Shown one piece after another: positions 1 through 9,821 of a DNA stretch of 64,000 nt. The DNA is from Oscheius sp. JU75 (lineage: Eukaryota > Nematoda > Chromadorea > Rhabditida > Rhabditidae): contig JASJZC010000005.1 in assembly GCA_037178855.1 (NCBI GenBank), positions 5,642,001 through 5,706,000 on the forward strand, given 5' to 3'. Made by a program: the position numbers and the translations under genes. The notes under the pieces are model-generated. The model did not search any database. It was given only the letters and a program-made list of their open reading frames with translations, and was not told the origin of the DNA. Position 1 is the first letter of the stretch. Every line of letters begins with the position of its first letter.

Positions 1-255
1 TTATACACTAACAAGCACACATAGACGGTTCCCCATTTTATGAAATAATATTACCTCAAACTCCATAACTTCGGCCAGATTACCGTTCGCGGCAGCTATT
101 TCCGGCAAGAAGCCACGTAGTCGCTGGAGGAGATCCGACTGTGGCAGCGGGGCAATCGACGGCTTGGCCGTTTCTAGAAGAAGTTTGGGGTCTAGACGAG
201 TAGACTGTGAACAAGTATTATGTTTGAACGAAACCTTTTCTAGCTCCAGACACAT
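1..255 (-). CDS. NOPCHAP1-like protein, 5' exon (runs off the window)
   Basis: The first coding exon is 55-255 on the minus strand, opening with ATG at 253-255 and ending at a GT donor (53-54). The rest lies beyond the window. The segment reading LLQRLRGFLPEIAAANGNLA resembles the conserved FLPQMARANEKL block of human NOPCHAP1 (C12orf45), a nucleolar chaperone cofactor for box C/D snoRNP assembly. The preceding LLLETAKPSIAPLP also fits that family's spacing. The start lies 343 bp downstream of the UBXN6 stop on the same strand, a spacing seen between genes of nematode operons, so the two may be co-transcribed. Only about 67 residues are visible, so the family call is moderate. Confidence 0.5.
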   Translation of the reverse strand: MCLELEKVSFKHNTCSQSTRLDPKLLLETAKPSIAPLPQSDLLQRLRGFLPEIAAANGNLAEVMEFEVILFHKMGNRLCVLVSV

Positions 256-598
256 TTTTCAATGTGACCGCATCTGCATTTTTCCTCATCTCCATTACTG
301 CTCTGAAAGAGACAAATCAATGATTTCAAAGGATAACAACGTGACTATTGTAAAAAGAAATTTAACTACAAATCTTTAACAGCGGGTTTAACGTGGCACT
401 GCAAACATCATGAGGACTTCTCTCTGATCAATATTAACTGTTTATGAAATCTTGGAAAGCAACCAGTTATAGATGTGAAAACATCATACAGAGAAGAATA
501 TTTATCTTCCACCAGTATTAGAATGACTCAGCACAACGACAGAAAAAAATTCACCGAGAAGAAAGCGTATGTGATGAAAATAAATAGAAAAAGATGTT
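256..598. other. Intercistronic spacer between UBXN6 and the NOPCHAP1-like gene
   Basis: There are 343 bp with no convincing ORF. It must contain the UBXN6 3' UTR and, if the genes are co-transcribed, the trans-splice acceptor for the downstream gene. Confidence 0.5.
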
Positions 599-2351
599 CT
601 AGGCGCCGAATTCCGTAGCAGCTTCGCGATATTTTTGGGCTAGAACAGGGCCGGAGATGGCTTCCTGGAAGTCGACGTGAAGGACGGCAGCCGGGGCCAG
701 TTCCAGCTTCCCGAGAAGGCTAAATGGGCCGAAATGAACGGATTCCGAAGGCGACAAGCTCACCTTTCATCGCTGTACTGTTTCGATCCATTCAGCGGAT
801 CCTTGAGAATCCAGACGACGCCCTTGAGTTCCTCGGCGAGGTGCGAATGGATAAAGTTCCTAACATTGCTCAGCGGCTCATAGCATCCGAAAGTTCCCTA
901 AATTTTTCATCAAAACTGATAAAATCACCAAATCACCTCCAGCATGAAACTGTCGGGTAGACGAATCCGGATCAGAGTGTACTTGTAGCGGAACTGCTGC
1001 TGTTTCTCGTCTTTTTCGCGCATTGCGCTCGTCCTCAGAGTAAGCATACGATTGACCTCTTCTGTCTTCATCTGCTGCATTCTCTTCACCTCGTCCGCTG
1101 TGAGATCATAGAAATCGGCCGATACTTGGGGGACAGGCACTTTCTGGTTCTCCTTCAAATGATAAATCTTTAAAATTTATCCTTTACACGCCAAAAAGAA
1201 CGCTTACAGAAGTGTTACGAGCAACCTTGATGGGTACGGCCTGTCCTCCATTCAGAGCTTCCAAATAGGTCACGAGTTTGCCAGTATCTTCAGCCATTTC
1301 GGCCGACATCACATAGAATGTCTCCAGCGGATCGCCATCTTTCATAGACTGTTGCTCTTGACGGAAGCCGATCGCTCGAAGGAATTCGGGACCTCCTTTC
1401 ACGCTGCCAACTCGGTCCTGTACATGAAATTGTACAGTAGCGGAAAAAGGCAACCTGGAAGGCCTTGTTCGCGACTCTGATTCTTCTGAACTTGGGATCA
1501 CTGGATTCGATAATATTCTGGAGGTATTTGCCAATGGTTTCGACGGCGGACTGAATTGTCTTTTATAAAAAAACATATCAGAAGGAAATACATTTTTGGC
1601 GGCGGTGGTATTCACAGAGTAGAGCAGCATTATGGCAGCTGTGACAGGGTCGTCACTGTCGGAGATCTGCTCCCGGAGAAACTCTTCAATCGCCGTGATC
1701 AGATCGGCCTTCTTCATCGAAACGCCCTCGTCCAACAGTTCACACGTGTAAAAAACGCCAGCAATCAGACCCGAATGCTCCATCTCGCGTACTTCCACCT
1801 CTCTTCTGGGCTCCAGACCGAGTTCGGCCATCTGCTGGGTCGGGGTCTGACGACGACGTTCCTCCTCCAGCTCGCGCTGTGCAATCATCTGAATTTTCTT
1901 CTGGCCGGCAGACATCTGGGGCTGTTCATTTTTGTATAGACGTTTGAGGGCTGCAGCTGCGGCAACATCTGCTCCTGCCACGCGATCGATTTGTACACCC
2001 TGAAAATGGAAATTTCAATAAACATAAAGAGATAATTCTTTTGCAACAGAGGAACATAACAATACATGGTGCCTGCTCTGTTTTGGCGCTATCACGGTCC
2101 AACACCACATTTCTTGCCTGATCCGTGATTATTTTATGTTTCTTCTGTTGCGGCTGCTTAAGAAAAACACATGAGGATGCAGGCAGAGGTAATGAAAAGC
2201 GAAATCATATTCGACGAGTCCTAACCTGTTCGGATCCAGTTGTGATAGAAGGCCCTTCGTTTGACGCACTTCCAAGCGTTGCTCCTTTGCCCGACTTCTT
2301 GAAATGTTTCTCGATTTTCTTCCCCCTGAGAAAGTTCTTGAATGTGTCCAT
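599..2351 (-). CDS. UBXN6: UBX domain protein 6 (p97/VCP cofactor)
   Basis: This is a multi-exon homologue of UBXN6/UBXD1, an adaptor that binds the AAA ATPase p97/VCP in endolysosomal and ER quality control. The protein begins MDTFKNFLRGKKIEKHFKK, like the VIM-containing N-terminus of the family. It continues with an Ala-rich AAAAALKRLYKNEQ block, the PUB-domain region (GVFYTCELLDEGVS, DDPVTAAIMLLYSV, GGPEFLRAIGF) and a C-terminal UBX region (FYDLTADEVKRMQQ, YTLIRIRLPDSFML, then LLGKLELAPAAVLHVDF). Introns are 37-60 nt. Exon 1 (2226-2351) joins the exon starting at 1999 in phase. A further exon encoding KKHKIITDQ near 2060-2150 is possible but would need a GC donor. The ATG overlaps the stop of the upstream gene by one base. 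The identification is strong; the middle exon structure is less so. Confidence 0.9.
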
Positions 2352-2800
2352 TATTCCTCCTTCTCTGCAAAAGACGAATTGGAGAGTAACACAGGAACAA
2401 GAATCCAAGAGGTCGAACTTACTTTCACAATTCTTTCTAGCCTTTTCTTCTCTTTCAAATCGCGCAATAATATGGGCGTAGTATTTCCAGACAAACGCAA
2501 TGCCAATTACGGCAATAAGTAGGAGCAAAACAAGAACAAAAAAGAGATAGATCTATAACTGGATTGAAGATACATCAAGCAGGCTTCACCTGGGCCTTTT
2601 CAGCGTCAAACTTCGTGCCAATAGTTAGCACAAGATCGTCAACTTGATGAAGAAGCCTCGAAAAGAAGTTTTCAATCACAAAAGTGTTCTCCTCTGAGCT
2701 GCCGAGGTTTTTCTCCTAAACTAACGAATAAGGAAACAATGTTATGTATAATTGCCTCAGTTCCAGTTGTGACAGGAGTCGGTATAGCGGTCTCACTCAT
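2351..2800 (-). CDS. Small single-pass membrane protein, overlapping the UB XN6 start codon
   Basis: I do not recognise the family. Four exons (2756-2800, 2590-2715, 2423-2552, 2351-2364) total 315 nt and give 104 residues. A Ser/Thr-rich N-terminus and a helical stretch (FVIENFFSRLLHQVDDLVL) are followed by one hydrophobic segment (FFVLVLLLLIAVIGIAFVW) and a short charged tail ending KKEE. Intron 1 needs a GC donor (GAG|GC...TTTAG). The last exon is 14 nt and its TAA shares its final A with the UBXN6 ATG (TAATG), so both proteins must be read from one exon. The tail-side charge suggests a cytoplasmic C-terminus, possibly at the ER. Exon lengths keep frame, which supports the model. Confidence 0.55.
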
Positions 2801-3895
2801 CAACAAGAGGAAAAACTCAATCGGCTGCTGGAAATTGCGTGCTGCAAACTCGAAAAGGATTGTGTCTATACAGAGGTGAGTTTAAGTAGCAAAACAAAGT
2901 TATAGTTATCACTTTCATTTAATTCTTTTTTCATAAACGTGCAAATGGAGAAGTAGTCTAACTCCAGAAACAAAAATAAAGAACCATTTGAATTAGTGGC
3001 TAGATTTACAGTAGAGTCCGAAACGAGCTTATCGTTTGCGCGGGAGCTCTTGAACGTGAACAAATAACGCATTTCAGCGTTCTTTTGATACGTTTGACCC
3101 TTTTTTTCAAGGTGGAAATCTGTTTAATCGATATAGCACAAAATTTTACACAAGTAGCGTTTACTTGAACGTCAAAAAGGAGGAGAAGTTGAAACGACGA
3201 GAGCAGTCTTCTTCCCGATAATTTTAACTTCTCAGAAAAGTTTTACATCGAATGCACTAGTTTCCAAGTATAAATGTGGGCGCGGACTATGTGCAATACA
3301 TGTGCAAATTAGTCCAGTTTTTTTCGTGGCGATCTAAAAAAAATTCAGTACGCTCAAAAAAAAAACTTCGGATTGGCGTCGCCGGTTCGCCCGCACATGT
3401 ACAGTTCCAAGGAAACTTCGTCATTTTGTTTTGAGTACTACTTTAGAACAAGCAGAAGCCATCTCGTAGAAGCATCAAGTGTTTTTTTTGCGAAAGAATG
3501 CAAAAGGAGATGTTAATAAATGGCATCATTTCCCCTTTGTTATAAAATAGGTTGGAATAAACAGCTGTGACGATAAAATTTGGTCAGGCTAAACATCATG
3601 CAGACGAATTTTATCAATTGTTCGTTGTTAGAAGCCGATTTAATTCAGAAAATGGTCCCCTGACGAAGCAGACGCTCTTTAAAACATTTCATTGCCTTTT
3701 GACTTATTACCTCATCGTACAATCGATGGATTAGCTGCTCCACCAATTTGCTATGGCGCGGCGTTTACAATCCAGTGCTGCTGTTTGCCTCAATCGAATT
3801 TGACCATACTCCTTGCGTCAGTCTTTCTCCTATTTCGAATTTTCCTCTTTCTCCTCAAATTGACAGCTTTAAAATTCTTTTCTTTTTCAGATAGG
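2801..3895. other. Non-coding divergent region upstream of eIF1A
   Basis: There are about 1.1 kb with no supported gene. It separates the minus-strand operon-like pair from eIF1A. A T-rich tract at 3825-3890 ends in TTTTTCAG at 3883-3890, five bases before the eIF1A ATG, the layout of an outron or 5' UTR intron. A 46-codon plus-strand ORF at about 2734 is antisense to exon 1 of the small membrane protein and is not credible as a gene. Confidence 0.5.
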
Positions 3896-4685
3896 ATGCC
3901 GAAGAATAAGGGAAAGGGAGGAAAGAACCGCAGACGCGGAAAGAACGAGAACGATTTCATGAAGCGAGAGCTGGAGACCAAGGAGGCCGGTCAAGGTTAA
4001 GCAATTTTTCTCTACGAATAATGTTTCTCTCTTCAGAATACGGCCAGGTCAACAAAATGCTTGGAAACGGTCGTGTCGAGGCAACATGTTTCGACGGAAA
4101 GACTCGGATCTGTCATATTCGTGGTAAACTGCGCAAGAAGGTCTGGATCGGCCCCGGAGATTTCATCCTAATTGGACTTCGTGACTACCAAGATGACAAG
4201 GTGAGTTTCTTTTGCGAATTTTCCATCCAATCTGTTCCCTCTAGGCTGATGTTCTTTCAAAATACACGTCGGACGAGGCGAGACGGCTGAAAGCCTCCGG
4301 AGAGCTTCCTGAAAATGCCAAAATTAACGAGAATGATGACCAAGATGAGGGCGAGATTGTGTTCAGTGAGTGGTCCCGTGGTTTGCTTTGTAATCGAAGT
4401 TTTCCAGAGGATATGGGCAATGAAGGCGGAGACGAGGATGGTTCCTCTTCCGAGGAAGACATGCCGTCCAGTGGAAGCGAATCCGATGACGAAACCGAGA
4501 AGCCGAACAAGAATGACAAGAGTGGTGAAGAGGACGAGGATGAGAGCAGCGAGGAGGAGAGCGAAGAATCCGACGACGGCCGCAGCTTCCTCAACGAGGA
4601 CGACCTGGCTGCTGGACGCGGTCTCGGAGGCCGTGGCGGTCGCGGAGGCAGAGGCGGAAAAAACAAGTACAACAAGAGACGTTGA
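3896..4685 (+). CDS. EIF1AX: Translation initiation factor eIF1A with a long acidic/RGG tail
   Basis: The factor stabilises 43S scanning and subunit joining. Four exons (3896-3995, 4037-4200, 4245-4365, 4408-4685) total 663 nt and give 220 residues. The N-terminus [19 protein letters not shown] is the canonical basic tail. The OB fold follows ([45 protein letters not shown]), and then [20 protein letters not shown]. Vertebrate and yeast eIF1A stop at about 145-155 residues after an acidic tail. Here the tail runs on as Ser/Glu/Asp-rich sequence and ends in an RGG box ([20 protein letters not shown]). The 3' end faces CPTP, 135 bp away, on the opposite strand. Confidence 0.95.
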
Positions 4686-4820
4686 AAAGTTACCGAAGAT
4701 TCTCGAAGCAGCGTGATTGCATCCATTTTCCCCGGTATTTTATTTACTTCCAACATGGTACTTTCCACTATTGTTTTCACGTTTGTCTGTTAATAAAAAA
4801 CGAGGGAGTTGTTACTGATT

Positions 4821-5612
4821 TTATTCGCTCTGCTTCGGGAAATCGGTCATTTTGTAGCTCTCCAGAACAACCGAAATCCGTTCCTTCACACTGTATGCAA
4901 GACGCGTGAACTCTCCGTGGAAGTGGTGGTCTTCTTCAGGAGCCATTGGACCTCTCATTGAAGATATGAACTAAAATTTGTTCTTATTCCCGTTGGATGA
5001 TCTACTCACGTCTTTTTTGTAGGGAAGAGCCAATAGCGCCGCTCCCACGACCTTTCGAACCAGCCATGAATGATATTTGGCCAGAGATTTGTCGTAGGCC
5101 TCTCTGGCAATCGTAGAAACCTTCCCATTTTCCTTTTCTTCGCGATAAACCCCGTCGATCAGGCCGATGATGAAGTCGAAAGCTCTGTGAAGAATCAGCA
5201 CATTCACCGTCCCACTTTTTGAACTGTGGCTTCTCATCTTGTTCTCCTCATGCTCCCAGGTGGTCATTATTTTAAAGGTGGCCGTCTTTTCCTGGTTTCC
5301 ACTTCTCACTTCCCGAATTCCTCCAATTTTACCGGACACGTCTTCGGTGACGAATTTGAGCAGGGAACCCCATCTGAGTATAAATCTGGAAGGGAGACTG
5401 GTGTGAATTCCTAGTTTTGATCCAGTACCTGCACAATTCGTCCCACAGCTCACAATAGGCATCCATACAGATGTCGTCTTCTTCCACAAGACATGTCTGT
5501 AGCCGGTAGACCAGTATCATGGGGTGGTCATTTGGACTGAAATAGTTTTTTTTTAAAATGGAAAATGATGTAGCTTGAATCGATTTGCAACCTACGGAAT
5601 CGTGATGACCAT
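4821..5612 (-). CDS. CPTP: Ceramide-1-phosphate transfer protein (GLTP fold)
   Basis: This is a GLTP-fold protein that moves ceramide-1-phosphate between membranes. Four exons (5596-5612, 5429-5536, 5010-5385, 4821-4970) total 651 nt, giving 216 residues against 214 in human CPTP. Family landmarks are CLVEEDDICMDAYCELWDEL for the first helices, LILHRAFDFIIGLIDG for the lipid-headgroup helix, and AYDKSLAKYHSWLVRKVVGA, which carries the headgroup-binding His (KYHSWLVR), followed by ALPYKKD. The first exon encodes only MVITI plus two bases. The ATG chosen is the only one that keeps phase upstream of PNDHPMILVYR. Confidence 0.85.
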
Positions 5613-6110
5613 CGTTTTGGAAGAGAAGTTTCGTTCATGTAAACGAACTTTTTTCGAACGCAAATCGATATTTTTGAAACAATGCATGGAAATCCGGCTT
5701 TCCCTATCAAAATGGAGAAAACATTTTTGAAATACTTGGTACTGCGAAGTCAATACTATTTCCGACGCAAATCATCTGGGTAGCCATTTTTTCTTAACTG
5801 GATGGAAAATTTCAAAACTCCTACTTCCCTGGAATCTTTTCGAAAAAAAAAACCCACAGGTTTTCAGTTGTTTGGGTGACCATCGATTGTAGCACGAGAA
5901 CGCGCTGAAGACTCGGGCTGTGACATTGTGTGAACGCTCTATTATTACGGGCTCTTATCACTGGAGCACATGAGCTCGAGACGAAATTAGAATGATCACA
6001 AGTTTTGAAATCTGATTCTGGAAAGATGCGTCAGATCCGGAGAATCATCAAATTCAGTTTTATTGAAATAAAACAGATTAGTGCGTTAAAAATAGTTGCT
6101 ACTGAGTCAA
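5613..6110. other. Non-coding spacer between CPTP and TFIIF beta
   Basis: There are 498 bp with no supported ORF. It contains the CPTP upstream region and, toward 6060, the 3' UTR of the minus-strand TFIIF beta gene. Confidence 0.5.
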
Positions 6111-7630
6111 TCACTTGTTGATGCTGTAGTTCCTATACTCCGGCTTCAGCTCCCACATGCTCCTGTGAGGCGGAGCCGTGTTATAATCGGCTATGTCCGT
6201 GAGAATGCCTTTCAAATAGCCGGCCGGTTGCTGGAGCAGTAATTGCAGATCATGGAGTCTGGAAAATGAGACTGAGATGAGCAAAAAGGCAAAGGACAAA
6301 CTTGTAGTACTGATGTTTTTCGAAGGCGTGGAAGATGGCATTTCTGACGGCATCTTCATCCGCACGGTGCAGTTTCGCGCCATCTTTTTTCTGTCGAACA
6401 CGGACTTTCTCTTCATCATGAACAGAGACCGGCTTGAATTTGACGGCTGCCTGAAAAAAATATTCATAGTAACAGTTAGCCAGAAAAGTTAGAAGTTCAG
6501 AGAGATGGAGACAAAAATTGGTTCCAGAGAACCCATAACCTCTTTGCTTTCTTCCTTGGTCTTGTCTGACAACTGTAGCGCTCTAGACGGTGCCAAAGCA
6601 TAACCAGGATTGTGAGGATATTTCTGTTGAGAAGCGGAAATAACTTCTGCTATGTATGTGGAATTTATGTTTCTTTTGGTATTCTACTATTGTTTAAAAG
6701 GAGTGCGCTTTTGGCACTTCAAGATTTATACTCCAATAAAGCTGTTGTCTGACTTCGCTCTGCTGTGTTACAACAATTTCTCACACAACAATAAAAAGGT
6801 TCTTTGGGTCTAGGTTCTTGAGAGATAATTAGGGCGACCGAAACTTTTTCGATTACGATTATCCTACGCGATTTATGGCGTATTATCATTTTGCTGCACT
6901 GGCTTCCTTCAGCTGCAAGAGAGTATGAACAGAGAATATCTAACATCCAGAGTCTTCCGAAAATAACAAGGTAACGTACTCGGTCAAGCTGCTGGACAAA
7001 TTTTTTCGGCTTCTGTGTCTTATGAATCTGCTCAATTTTCATGCGCATATATTTCTGATCGTTCGGTCGACAGTCGGCTCTCCTCACCACCTTTCCTTGA
7101 ATGGAGATCTTTCCGGACCTAAAGCACGGACATTGAATGAGAAGAAAACTGGAAAACGAACTTAATGCAAGCGTCTTCGCAAAGATCTGTCTTGTCCTCT
7201 TTCATAAGAACCATGTTGTGTCCTGGGTGGTTATTGAAGACGAAGCTGTGCTCTTGTGGTGCTAAAGACAATTTTATTATATATACAAACTGACCATTTT
7301 CTAGATGACTGACAACCTTTTGCTCTTCCTGCGGCTTCTGCAAATTTTCCGAGATAGCGTTTGCTGCCAGATTAGGTTTCGAGATCAGCTCTAGCTGAAA
7401 AGGCATGTCGCTACTAAAAGAAATGAGCATACTTTGACATCGCCCTGTCTGGGATCTCCTTTGATTAGTAGCTTCCCGACATCTTCACCATCATGTGCCG
7501 ACCAGATCTCGGAAAGATATCGGGGCACCTGAATGCTTGCTGTGAAGAGAAACTCGACATGTATCACCTTCAAAAGCCAGACTCCTCTGGGTGCCATCAT
7601 GCAGTCGACTTTGCGCAGATTTTCAGACAT
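6111..7630 (-). CDS. GTF2F2: General transcription factor IIF subunit 2 (RAP30)
   Basis: The small subunit of TFIIF recruits RNA polymerase II to the preinitiation complex. The exons read MSENLRKVDCMMAPRGVWLL then VPRYLSEIWSAHDGEDVGKL (dimerisation domain start), EHSFVFNNHPGHNMVL, the KVVRRADCRPNDQKYMRMK block, and the C-terminal winged helix (FHAFEKHQYYKLHDLQLLL, QPAGYLKGIL, MWELKPEYRNY). These match human RAP30 block for block. The stop is TGA at 6111-6113. Upstream of the ATG, on the minus strand, an acceptor CTTTTTTAG precedes a 5' leader of about 29 nt. The gene is divergent from the nuclear-receptor gene, with 365 bp between start codons. Confidence 0.95.
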
Positions 7631-7995
7631 TTTGAAATCTTTGTTGGCTGCGGAGATCTAAAAAAGACAATGAAAAGTAGAGAAACGAAAATACGACGAA
7701 AACGAACGCATAAACACCGATCTGTCTTTGCTGGATACTATTAGCCTCGTGAAAACAATTCGAAGAGTTGTAAAGTGATTACATTTTGGTCCAACAGTAT
7801 TTAGGATGTTAAAAACGAGTAAAAGGGGTCCGAGGAAAGCAAATTTCAGAAGGAAAAAAAATAGCCAGCAGATGTTCCGACGCAAAAAACGTTTGAATTT
7901 TTTGTGACACTTCTTACGAAAATGTTCCGGTTTTTCTCAAGCATTCCCTCTTCCCGTCGCAACCTATTTATTTTCCAGGAAATTTCCGAAGAACA
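7631..7995. other. Divergent promoter region TFIIF beta / nuclear receptor
   Basis: There are 365 bp between two divergent start codons. Outron-like acceptors face both ways. There is no zinc-finger coding sequence here that could supply a DNA-binding domain to the gene on the right. Confidence 0.55.
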
Positions 7996-9146
7996 ATGAA
8001 GGGAGACACGCCGAAGCATATTACAGAACAAGGCGTAGAAGGATATCAAAGACTAATCGAGTCGTACAGGTATTTTCGATATCGATCCTCTAGAAAACAT
8101 TTTTAGGGACCACATTCGTTTCATGGAGCTGCAGTTTCACAATTACGCCAAGTTTCCGGAGGTTATTGTACGTTCTGCTACCTTTCAATCGACTGATCCA
8201 GCCAATTTCAGTTCGAGGACATGACACTTCGCGAAATTGTTCCCAAGGATGTCGCCAAACTCATCGAGGTGGAGAAGAGCGGCGTGCTCTTCTGGGCAGA
8301 AAAAACCGGCAAGTTTACAGGTATTCCCAAAGACGAAACTGTGAGTCGCTCGAGTTGTCTTGTACTATCCACTAGGTTCAGGTAATCATTACACAGCAAT
8401 ACTACGTTCGCAAAGTTAGCCTGGATCATTTCTACGTGGCTTCGCAGCATCCTGAACATGTAATTCCGTGCTAACAATGAGTTCCATCAGTACTTTTTAG
8501 GCTCGTCGACGTGACTTTGTGATGATTAACCATGTCTATGTTCCAAAAGGAAAAACTGGCTTCGAGCTCCCACTGGACGATCAGCATCAACGGAAGATCA
8601 AACACGCGTCAGAAAAGTTTGCTTCTGATATCAACAGAAGTTTCAGAATCTTCAAAGACACGTTCACTCGGTTCTGGGACAATGTCATCGACAAATTCAT
8701 ATCAATCGACGTCAAACACGCCGATGTCATCTTTCTTCACCTGCTTCTTCTCTGGAATCCGCAGAGTAGGCTGTCCTTCTTTTAAAACAAAGCAGCTTCC
8801 AGATTCCGGAAATGTCACCAGGAGCACCATGGAGCAGATCAAGGAAAGACGTGAATGGGCCAAACACATTGCGAAGGAATACTTCGCTAAACACAACGTC
8901 TCGGATCCTGATGAGCGTATTGCCAAGCTCGAGCTTCTCGCCGTGGAAATTGATGTGAATCTATCATGCTCGTTGTTACAATAAACCCAAATTTAGAAGA
9001 TCTCCTCGCTACATATCGAAGACGTCCATATTGCTTCCCTTTTCGAAATTTGTGATCTCAACTGCTCCGATGCAGATTTCGAATCCGGCAAGGTTAGCCG
9101 GAACGAGAACGTCGTGCTGCTTTCCTACTCTTCTTTAATGTCATAG
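7996..9146 (+). CDS. Nuclear receptor ligand-binding-domain protein without a DNA-binding domain
   Basis: Seven exons (7996-8069, 8107-8167, 8212-8340, 8382-8459, 8501-8765, 8803-8954, 8997-9146) total 909 nt, giving 302 residues. The segment FWAEKTGKFTGIPKDETVQV followed by II matches the helix 3-5 signature of nuclear receptor ligand-binding domains: W-A-E, then F, then hydrophobic-x-x-D. Further on, DVKHADVIFLHLLLLWNP matches the helix 8-9 region (acidic, then a long hydrophobic helix ending in NP). No C4 zinc finger precedes it: the first exon starts after an acceptor TTTTCCAG 16 nt before the ATG, and the 365 bp upstream are non-coding. It would therefore act by dimerisation or ligand binding, as in the NR0B class or in DBD-less nematode NHRs. 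The subfamily is not assignable by eye. Confidence 0.6.
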
Positions 9147-9821
9147 TATTACAATACCCAAGTTGTTCAGAAATACTTTCAGTTTGATTGTCATTTTAGT
9201 CGTCCCCCTTTCAAATTTGCTGTTAAACAAATGAAGTTTTAACCGTTTCTTCTCTTTGCGAGTATATGCTGTGTAGTCTCAGCAAACCTATCTGTTTTTA
9301 AAATTTTGTTAGCTGAAAGCCGGTAGCAGTGGTCGGAGAAGACATTCTCATTTCCCGAAAAGTTTCTTTCTAGTAAAAACTACTCCGTTACTTTATCCAA
9401 AAAAATTTCTCGATGAGACTGGCGGGTACGATTTTGGTCCCGCAGTTCCAAACGACATTTCAAATTTCTTAATTTTCTCTTACGGGTGTTCCCAATTTAC
9501 TTCTTCTGAAGATAATTTTTCCTGCATTGTCGTCATAATCGAATGCTAAGAGACAAGCGCAACGTTTTATTGCAGAAATACATTGTTTATGACGAGAAAT
9601 CACCTATAAAACTTTGAATTGGCGCTGTATTCCGGGACCCAAAAATCGGAACGGGCAGAAACGTAGTCCGCCGAATATCGGACCGGACCGGCCTTCCCCG
9701 ATCCGCGCGCACATGTACAGTTTCTGGAAGCGTGACCGTCATCTTCGAGAACACTTTCACTTTTTTCTCATTTTTTATGCCTTTCTTTTTCAGAATGCTC
9801 TATCAAAACAAGTACTTTCAG
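9147..9821. other. Non-coding spacer upstream of the proline-rich gene
   Basis: There are 675 bp with no supported gene. A T-rich tract from 9770 ends in TTTTTCAG near 9793. A second acceptor (TTTCAG) lies directly before the ATG at 9822. The string GCGCACATGTACAGTT (near 9707) is shared, with one or two changes, with 3390-3406 upstream of eIF1A. Confidence 0.4.

Noticed and set aside
4241-4780. Ser/Pro-rich 179-codon minus-strand ORF
   Set aside because: Antisense shadow of the Ser/Glu/Asp/Gly-rich last exon of eIF1A.
6719-7090. 123-codon minus-strand ORF with Cys residues
   Set aside because: Only its start matches a TFIIF beta exon (VRRADCRPNDQKY); the rest reads through introns.
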